This document shows positions 14,673 through 20,197 of a stretch of 20,197 nucleotides of DNA, one piece after another (positions within the stretch are counted from its first letter, which is position 1; the number at the start of each line of letters is the position of its first letter). Source of the DNA: an uncultured bacterium (GTDB taxonomy: Bacteria; Cyanobacteriota; Vampirovibrionia; Gastranaerophilales; Gastranaerophilaceae). The position numbers and the translations under genes are program-made. The stretch is taken from the NCBI GenBank assembly GCA_902803265.1, contig CADCPD010000079.1:1-20197 (forward strand), given 5' to 3'. The notes under the pieces are model-generated. The model made no database searches and had not been told where the DNA came from. It saw nothing but the letters and a program-made list of their open reading frames with translations.

Positions 14673-16058
14673 TTATACCTCTCCGATTTGTGACTCTTTC
14701 ATTTGTTGTTTCTGAATATTAGCTTCTTCTTCTTGTATTAAACCGTGAGTTGTTTTACCCCAAGCCATAGATTTTTTGGTAAACAATATTTTGCATAAGA
14801 TGAATAGCATCATAGGAAACCAAATTGTTAGAAAATATGCACAAGTTTCGATAGCCTGTTTCAAAGCTTCTTTTCGTGGAACATTATCATATTTTCTCAA
14901 AGCTTTTCTTATAGCTTCAGTAAAACAAAATGCTATACAAATACAAGTTAAAAGCAATAAAGCGTTTGACATTGAGAATAAAGAATAGTTAGGGTTTTTA
15001 CCGATTACCCATTTAAAAGCATGCAATAATCTAAAACCTACTTCAACAATAAACCAAAATGGCATTAAAAACTCAAAAATATAAGCTGTCATATCCAGAC
15101 TTGCTCTGATGGACATATCACGCGAAGTAAGCACATCACCAAAGTATTCCAAATATCTTCTTATACTACCCTCCAACCATCTTCTGCGTTGTCTGAATAA
15201 AGCTCCCCAATAGACAATAGCTTCTTCGTAAACAACAGCTTCGGGAATAAATCTGATATCCCAACCTTTTAAATGCAATCTCGTAGACATATCCAAATCA
15301 TCGGTTATTGTTTCGTTATTCCAACCGCCAATATCATCAAGAGCTTTTCTTTTAATTAATTCTCCATTACCTCTCAATTCAACTGCACCTTTAATGGAAT
15401 CTCTATTAACTTGAGTATAGGTATCTAAAGACATTTCATTATTCTGACATCTTGTTAAAAAATTATAGTCTTTATTACTTACGACTTTTCTTGCCTGACA
15501 AGCACCTGTATCTTCAGGCTCAAGATAAGGAACCAACTTTGATAAAAAGTCTTTATCAACTCTTGCATCAGCATCAAATACCAAAATAGCTTCGCCGTTA
15601 GCCATTTTCAAAGCATCATTTAATACTGCGGATTTACCCGGAAAAGCATTTTTATCTCGAACCAAAGCGCGGACTTTGCCTTCGTGTTCTTTTTCGATTT
15701 GTCTTACAATATTTGCGGTGTTATCGTCAGAACGATCATCAATTACGATAACTTCAAATTTTTCATAATCCATTTGCAGAATATTGTCCACAGTTTTAGA
15801 AATAACGCTGTCCTCATTATGAGCAGGAATCATAACTGTAACTAGGGGTTTATAAGCAGGATTAAATACTTGCGGATTTTTCTTTAATTGTCTTTTTTTA
15901 TGACGAGTTGCAAGACTTGAATAAAAAATATATAGTAAAATTACCGCTATCAAGCCAAGTAACCCAATAATAGTAATTATTGTATTTCTATATTGAAGCC
16001 AATAAACGGCCCAAATCAAACCTGCTACTAATATGAACAGAACAAATCTTTCTTTCAT
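14673..16058 (-). CDS. Membrane family 2 glycosyltransferase (PgaC/hyaluronan-synthase-like)
   Basis: This 461-residue processive glycosyltransferase has two N-terminal membrane helices (about 5-21 and 26-48) and a cytosolic GT-A domain. At least three further helices follow (about 325-350, 363-385, 405-427). Catalytic motifs are present in order: VTVMIPAHNE (73-82), VIDDRSDD (105-112), the DXD FDADA (161-165), the catalytic-base TDD in ITDDLDM (251-257), and QRRRW (290-294), which binds the growing polymer. This arrangement is that of BcsA, PgaC and hyaluronan synthases. The sugar cannot be read from the sequence; GlcNAc is a fair guess for the PgaC-like branch. No PgaA, PgaB or PilZ gene is adjacent. 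A strong SD (GGAGAAG) precedes the ATG at 16058. It heads a two-gene operon with apt and has a good promoter. Confidence 0.92.
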   Translation of the reverse strand: MKERFVLFILVAGLIWAVYWLQYRNTIITIIGLLGLIAVILLYIFYSSLATRHKKRQLKKNPQVFNPAYKPLVTVMIPAHNEDSVISKTVDNILQMDYEKFEVIVIDDRSDDNTANIVRQIEKEHEGKVRALVRDKNAFPGKSAVLNDALKMANGEAILVFDADARVDKDFLSKLVPYLEPEDTGACQARKVVSNKDYNFLTRCQNNEMSLDTYTQVNRDSIKGAVELRGNGELIKRKALDDIGGWNNETITDDLDMSTRLHLKGWDIRFIPEAVVYEEAIVYWGALFRQRRRWLEGSIRRYLEYFGDVLTSRDMSIRASLDMTAYIFEFLMPFWFIVEVGFRLLHAFKWVIGKNPNYSLFSMSNALLLLTCICIAFCFTEAIRKALRKYDNVPRKEALKQAIETCAYFLTIWFPMMLFILCKILFTKKSMAWGKTTHGLIQEEEANIQKQQMKESQIGEV

Positions 16059-16079
16059 ACAATCTTCTCCGCGTTTATC

Positions 16080-16108
16080 ATTCTACCAAAAAAAGCATGC
16101 TTTGACAA
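16080..16108 (-). promoter_or_regulatory. Promoter of the GT2-apt operon
   Basis: On the minus strand TTGTCA (16108-16103), a 17-base spacer and TAGAAT (16085-16080) form a near-consensus promoter. The start near 16073 leaves a short leader with the SD. Confidence 0.75.
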
Positions 16109-16184
16109 AAAAAAAATAATTATTGTATAAAAACTACACAAAATAAATTCAAAACATACAAAATAATTAAGCATATTTTTTGTG

Positions 16185-16190
16185 TATAAT
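16185..16190 (+). promoter_or_regulatory. -10 element of the TolC-family gene (leaderless)
   Basis: A perfect TATAAT (16185-16190) ends exactly 6 nt before the ATG at 16197. The transcript should start at or beside the A of the ATG, and there is no SD. A GTG at 16182 in the same frame overlaps the -10 and cannot be the start of this transcript. No good -35 is visible. Confidence 0.6.
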
Positions 16191-16196
16191 AATCAT

Positions 16197-17729
16197 ATGA
16201 AGAGAATTTTAATTATATTTTTAACAATATTAATAACTACATTAAAAGCAACTGCTATTCAGGAGCATACAGAGCCTACATCAAAACATGATTGCTGCGC
16301 ACACCATCACCACGAACAAGAAGCAAAAGTTGTAAAAGAAGGGGATTACCTATCAATTAAGGATTGCATTGCAATTGGGTTAAACAATAGTCCGATTATA
16401 CAAGAGTATGCATATAAATTGGAAATTGCCAGAGCAAATGTTAGTAAAGCAAAATCTGTTTATTTCCCAGAACTCGCAGCAAGCGCCGGAGTACTTCAAA
16501 CTTATAATTCAGATCACACAGTTTACCTAAGAAATTACCGAGAAGCTCCAAACGTTGGAGTTTCTTTAACTATGATGATATTTGATTTTGGAAAAAATCT
16601 TGCAAATATCAGAATGGAAAAATTCTTTGAAATTGCTGCAGATTACGAATTTCAAGATTCAGTATGCAATACAGTTTTTGACATAAAAGAACACTACTAT
16701 AAACTTTTGAAAGCAAAAGCCGAATATGAAACGCAGTTAATGAATTTAAAATATCAGGAAGACAACATCAAGAAAATTTCTGAATTAGTAAAATCAGGAA
16801 AAAAAGATAAGTCTGATTTAGCATTTGCAAACACGGAACTTTACAAAATTCAATCAAAAGTTTTATTTAAAGAAGTTGCATACAAAAATGCCATTGAAGA
16901 TTTAAACAACTCAATGTATTTAAAGAATGCACCATCATATAATATTTACGAAACTCAAACTTTTGAATTTAAAACTGACATATTGGACAATTTTAAATAT
17001 TTGGCACAAAAACGTAACGGTAAGACATACAAAGATGAAACCATTTTTTCACACCCAAAATACACTTATGATGAAGCCGTAGAAATTGCATATAAAAAAA
17101 GTCCTGATTTAAAAGCCCTTATTGCAGTAAGAGACGCGATGGATCAAGCTCTTTTGTATATTAAGAGAAATTACTATCCGGAAGTAAATATTGGTACAGG
17201 ATATGAGTTTTTAAATTCTAATGAAGTTACAAACAATTCATTCTCTATAGGTGCAAATATTTCCGCATCAATAAACGCTATGCGCCAAAAATTTAATGTA
17301 AAAGGTGCCATTTCCGAGTTAAAACTTGCAGACACACAAATCCAAACATTCAAATCTGATTTATATTTTGCAGTAAAGCAAAGATTAAATACTGTTGATA
17401 TAACGTACAAAAACATTCCGGTAAAGAAAAAACAATTAAAATACGCATCGGAAAATCTTAAATTAACTGCGGACAATTATTATAATGACAAGATGAAACA
17501 AATTGATTTTGAAACAGCAAGAGAGCTTTATTTTCAATCATTAGATGATTATATAAACTCAGAATATAAATACAATATATCTTTAATAGAACTTGAAAAA
17601 GCTATGCACGAGCATATGATAGATTTTCATGATGATGCTGAGCACGCAGTCGAATGCCATAGCAAAGAAGTAGGCAGAGCTTTAAGCAAAATGATTTATT
17701 GTAATAAAAAGCATAAAGATAGTAACTAA
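16197..17729 (+). CDS. TolC-family outer-membrane efflux protein with His/Cys-rich ends
   Basis: This 510-residue protein has a signal peptide (residues 1-20, ending ATA) and the two tandem, mostly helical repeats of outer-membrane efflux proteins. The first begins YLSIKDCIAIGLNNSPII and the second YTYDEAVEIAYKKSPDL; both are the usual opening helix of a TolC half. GVSLTMMIFDFGKN and SIGANISASINAM are the beta-barrel strands. Such trimeric channels export drugs, metals or proteins with an inner-membrane pump and an adaptor, neither of which is adjacent. Unusually, the mature N-terminus carries HDCCAHHHH (31-39). The C-terminal tail holds six His and two Cys (His471 to His506, Cys487, Cys502). 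Both ends lie in the periplasm in TolC, so they could bind Zn, Cu or Ni. Metal efflux is a reasonable guess, not shown. Confidence 0.9.
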   Translation: MKRILIIFLTILITTLKATAIQEHTEPTSKHDCCAHHHHEQEAKVVKEGDYLSIKDCIAIGLNNSPIIQEYAYKLEIARANVSKAKSVYFPELAASAGVLQTYNSDHTVYLRNYREAPNVGVSLTMMIFDFGKNLANIRMEKFFEIAADYEFQDSVCNTVFDIKEHYYKLLKAKAEYETQLMNLKYQEDNIKKISELVKSGKKDKSDLAFANTELYKIQSKVLFKEVAYKNAIEDLNNSMYLKNAPSYNIYETQTFEFKTDILDNFKYLAQKRNGKTYKDETIFSHPKYTYDEAVEIAYKKSPDLKALIAVRDAMDQALLYIKRNYYPEVNIGTGYEFLNSNEVTNNSFSIGANISASINAMRQKFNVKGAISELKLADTQIQTFKSDLYFAVKQRLNTVDITYKNIPVKKKQLKYASENLKLTADNYYNDKMKQIDFETARELYFQSLDDYINSEYKYNISLIELEKAMHEHMIDFHDDAEHAVECHSKEVGRALSKMIYCNKKHKDSN

Positions 17730-17752
17730 AAAATTTAGCCCATATTACGAAA

Positions 17753-17781
17753 TGGACACTGTTGATATAAAATGATATAGT
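17753..17781 (+). promoter_or_regulatory. Promoter of the GT39 gene (leaderless)
   Basis: TGGACA (17753-17758), a 17-base spacer ending in TGA, and TATAGT (17776-17781) form a near-consensus promoter with an extended -10. It ends exactly 6 nt before the ATG at 17788. No SD lies between. This is the clearest leaderless arrangement in the window. Confidence 0.75.
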
Positions 17782-17787
17782 AAATCT

Positions 17788-19197
17788 ATGGAAGAACAAA
17801 CAAAAAAAATCAGCAGATTAGTATTAGGACTGATAGTTCTTGTTGGGATATTTTTTAGATTTAATGCGTATATTCAAAATCCATCTTTTTGGTTTGATGA
17901 AAGTGCACTTGCATATAATATAATTTCTTTAAAATACATTGAATTATTTGGGATTTTACATTTACAGCAAGTTGCTCCTCCATTATTTTTAATCTCGACA
18001 AAATGGATAACATCTGTTTGTGGAACATCAGAATTATGTTTCAGATTTATACCTTTTATAATTGGATGTTTGGCTTTTATACCATTTTATTATTTATTAA
18101 AAAGTATATTTGAGAAAAACTCCACAATATATTTTGCAATGTTTTTATTTGCCATAAATCCAAGACTTGTGTATTTTGGAACAGAGTTTAAACCATATAT
18201 TTTGGATGTATTTTTTGCAATAGCAATATTTTTATTATTTAAAAAAATAGATTTTAAGAATTGGAATTGGAAATATTTATTACTTGCAGGAATAGGCTTA
18301 GGGACAAGCATTTGGTTTTCATTCACATCAATTATATTGATATTTGTCGGCTTAATAACAATTTTAATATCCCAGAAAAATATAAAACAATGGTTAATTT
18401 TAGTGTCACCAATTGCTGTAAACTTTATTCTTTTTGCAATTTATTATTTAAACATATCACATATGTATCACAAATTTATGACACAATTCTTTTATGCGGA
18501 ATTTAATCATATAACAATACCTGTCAAATATTTTTTTAGTAATGATATTTCATTTGCTAATTTTGTAATCTATATCGCGATTTGCGTTGGCATATTGTAT
18601 ATGATGATAAACAAAAAGCATTTTGAAACTGCTTTTTTAATGTGGAGTTTTATAATTACAATTGTTTTAAGCCAACTTCACTTATATCCTGCCTATGAAA
18701 GATTTATATTATTTTTAATACCATATACAATTATAATTCTGGCTATGGTATTTAATTTTTTAACATCTGCAAAGAAGTTTCAATCAAGATTGGTACTTGT
18801 AATTATAATGCTCTCTTTAATACCTACCACATTCCCTAATAAAGGGTCTGAATCCAGAGAATTAACGGCATATTTTTTGGAAAATCTGAATAAAAACGAC
18901 TTTATCGTTATAGACAATTTAGCCTTACCTGATTTTCTGTTTTACACAAAAAATGTAAAAATGGACAACAAAATCGTTGTTCCGTTTGATAAAGTAAAAG
19001 ATAGAGTAATGTATAGAACAGGCTCCGGCTTTGAATTTCCCAAAATAGCGGATAGATTTTGGTTTTATTCAACAAGAACAAAAGGGTTTGATAAAATTAT
19101 AACCAAAGAAGGAGACTTGGAAAAAATAAAAGGCTACAAAATAATGAATAAAATGATAACACCAAACGGCGGAGTTTTCAAAGTGACAAAAGAGTAA
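17788..19197 (+). CDS. Polytopic membrane glycosyltransferase (GT39/ArnT-like, GT-C fold)
   Basis: This 469-residue protein has about nine or ten membrane helices. The first (about 10-25) is followed by an external loop NPSFWFDESALAY with the Asp37-Glu38 pair expected for the catalytic acid of GT-C enzymes such as ArnT and protein O-mannosyltransferases. The usual second-loop sequence, YFGTEFKPYILD, is also present. The last 120 or so residues form a soluble periplasmic domain. These enzymes use a polyprenyl-phosphate-linked sugar and glycosylate lipid, glycan or protein on the periplasmic side. The donor and acceptor are not readable from the sequence. The gene is monocistronic, follows the TolC-family gene by 58 bases, and has its own strong promoter. 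It ends just before a 20-bp inverted repeat. Confidence 0.87.
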   Translation: MEEQTKKISRLVLGLIVLVGIFFRFNAYIQNPSFWFDESALAYNIISLKYIELFGILHLQQVAPPLFLISTKWITSVCGTSELCFRFIPFIIGCLAFIPFYYLLKSIFEKNSTIYFAMFLFAINPRLVYFGTEFKPYILDVFFAIAIFLLFKKIDFKNWNWKYLLLAGIGLGTSIWFSFTSIILIFVGLITILISQKNIKQWLILVSPIAVNFILFAIYYLNISHMYHKFMTQFFYAEFNHITIPVKYFFSNDISFANFVIYIAICVGILYMMINKKHFETAFLMWSFIITIVLSQLHLYPAYERFILFLIPYTIIILAMVFNFLTSAKKFQSRLVLVIIMLSLIPTTFPNKGSESRELTAYFLENLNKNDFIVIDNLALPDFLFYTKNVKMDNKIVVPFDKVKDRVMYRTGSGFEFPKIADRFWFYSTRTKGFDKIITKEGDLEKIKGYKIMNKMITPNGGVFKVTKE

Positions 19198-19198
19198 A

Positions 19199-19241
19199 AA
19201 TAACAAAAGAACTGATGATAATCATCAGTTCTTTTGTTATT
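19199..19241. terminator. Bidirectional terminator, 20-bp perfect inverted repeat
   Basis: Positions 19199-19218 and 19222-19241 are exact reverse complements around a 3-base loop (TAA). The repeat lies between two converging genes (GT39 on plus, TPR protein on minus), 2 and 30 bases from their stop codons. The outer part is A-rich on the left and T-rich on the right, so it can terminate both ways, though the U-run is interrupted by G and A. Confidence 0.85.
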
Positions 19242-19270
19242 TGGGTTATAAAATTTTATTGTTATTTTTC

Positions 19271-20197
19271 TTACATGTTTAGAATTAATTCTTTATTAAT
19301 TTCTTTCATCATATCTTTATCATCAAGTTTTATAGCATAAGACATTGCTTTTTGAAGCAAAGATTTTGCCTTATCTTTTTTCTTGTGATCAGACATTAAT
19401 TCGCCGGCTCTTTTATAGTTTATTGCAATTTTTTCTGTTGAGCCTATTTGTGTATAATTTTGTATTGCATCAGAATAGTATTTTAATGCATCTTTTGGCA
19501 TATTAAATCTGTCGTATGCAATTGCTCTGTTACTTGATACAAACCCTTTTACATTTGCTTTTTCAGAGTGATTTGCAACTTTTTCAGCTTCTTCATAAAA
19601 ATCAAAAGCTTTCTTATCATATTTATCAGTAAACATATTTGCGATTTTTGTTAAAAATGTAGATTGAGCTTCATCATTTTCTACTTCGCCGGCATATCCT
19701 ATTGCTATAAAGTAATGATCTACCGCAGGTTCAAATTCATCAACATCATCATATATCTTTGCCATTGAATAATGCGTTTGAAATTTTAAATTTTTATCTT
19801 TTGAATTTTCAAGGGTTTGTTGATAGCAAAGCAAGGCTTCCGGCAATTTATCTTGTCTATCGTAAATTTTTCCCATTTCAAAAGTTATTTTTGGCTTAAG
19901 TTCTTTATCTTCAGCTGTATCACTTAAAGTTAAGGCTTCTCTAAATTGTTCTATTGAAGCTTCTCTTTTTGCTTTTATAAATTTTTCTTTTAATTCTCTA
20001 TCTTTATCTTCAACTACTTGAAGTTGCTCTTGTTCAACTTTGTTGGCAGCTTCTTTTGGCTTTTCCTCTTTCTTATCAGGGAAATTTACAAGAAAATCAA
20101 CATTAACTTCATCGTCGTCGTATTTGTAGTTTACGTCTTGTAAAAATACAGCTTCAACCCAATTTTGAACGACTTTTGAATCTTTATTTAATGTGTC
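19271..20197 (-). CDS. Tetratricopeptide repeat protein (5' end outside the window)
   Basis: The frame is open without a stop codon from the right edge to the TAA at 19271, giving 308 residues of a protein whose start lies beyond the window. An internal ATG at 19876 is in frame but is preceded by continuous coding sequence. The upstream part contains a charged, acidic stretch (KYDDDEVNVDF), a Lys/Glu-rich linker and then helical repeats. The C-terminal 230 or so residues form about six TPR units, for example EALLCYQQTLENS, PAVDHYFIAIGYA, KAFDFYEEAEKVA, DALKYYSDAIQNY and KAKSLLQKAMSYA. TPRs are protein-protein scaffolds. No catalytic domain is visible in the part present. It is convergent with the GT39 gene. 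Its partner and role are unknown. Confidence 0.9.
   Translation of the reverse strand, partial: DTLNKDSKVVQNWVEAVFLQDVNYKYDDDEVNVDFLVNFPDKKEEKPKEAANKVEQEQLQVVEDKDRELKEKFIKAKREASIEQFREALTLSDTAEDKELKPKITFEMGKIYDRQDKLPEALLCYQQTLENSKDKNLKFQTHYSMAKIYDDVDEFEPAVDHYFIAIGYAGEVENDEAQSTFLTKIANMFTDKYDKKAFDFYEEAEKVANHSEKANVKGFVSSNRAIAYDRFNMPKDALKYYSDAIQNYTQIGSTEKIAINYKRAGELMSDHKKKDKAKSLLQKAMSYAIKLDDKDMMKEINKELILNM

Noticed and set aside
16182..16196. GTG start for the TolC-family protein
   Set aside because: It overlaps the TATAAT and adds MYNNH ahead of a normal signal peptide start.
1..20197. CRISPR array, tRNA, rRNA, insertion sequence or prophage genes
   Set aside because: I saw no regularly spaced direct repeats, no cloverleaf with CCA context, no transposase or phage motifs, and no abrupt change in base composition.

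Overview
The window is AT-rich (about 30% GC by eye) chromosomal DNA with a compact bacterial layout. It has no insertion sequence, prophage, CRISPR array, rRNA or tRNA that I can see. It suggests an anaerobic, hydrogen-metabolising, double-membraned bacterium. HydG, a maturase for [FeFe] hydrogenase, points to anaerobic fermentation. A TolC-type outer-membrane channel and many signal peptides point to an outer membrane. The combination with a GatD-like amidase, a short-form S-adenosylhomocysteinase and many starts without a Shine-Dalgarno (SD) sequence would fit a gut Gastranaerophilales (Melainabacteria) type genome. That assignment is inference; no rRNA is present to confirm it.

Layout. 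1-564: HU gene (minus strand) with its own promoter and terminator, then a 230-base intergenic stretch ending in a perfect 13-bp inverted repeat. 565-3764 (plus): a GatD-like glutamine amidotransferase, a YbhN/AglD-type membrane protein and hydG, ending at a bidirectional terminator. 3838-7125 (minus): glmS, an unlisted 53-codon gene and ahcY, tightly packed and probably one operon. 7246-11110: five envelope or secreted proteins (M48 protease, small secreted protein, YD-repeat-like protein, phytase-like esterase-family protein, unknown secreted protein). They form two convergent pairs whose stop codons abut or overlap, with no terminator between them. 11111-14063: a divergent promoter region, a possible 9-codon leader ORF and secA. 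14135-16058 (minus): a processive family 2 glycosyltransferase followed by apt, sharing a terminator with secA. 16197-17729: a TolC-family protein with His/Cys-rich ends. 17788-19197: a GT39-type membrane glycosyltransferase. 19271-20197 (minus): a TPR protein that runs off the right edge.

How the genes relate: most serve the cell envelope, through precursor supply (GlmS), cell-wall amidation (GatD), export (SecA), glycan synthesis (GT2, GT39) and outer-membrane transport (TolC). The rest are housekeeping: AhcY for the methyl cycle, Apt for adenine salvage, HU for the nucleoid.

The most unusual signal is in the starts. Four genes (565, 9038 minus, 16197, 17788) have a -10-like hexamer exactly 6 nt before the ATG and no SD, which predicts leaderless mRNAs. 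Other genes in the same window have clear SDs. Other points of interest are the small gene between glmS and ahcY, the secA leader ORF, the metal-binding-like tails of the TolC protein, and a GatD with no MurT beside it. No single exotic system stands out. No gene-free stretch exceeds 300 bases.
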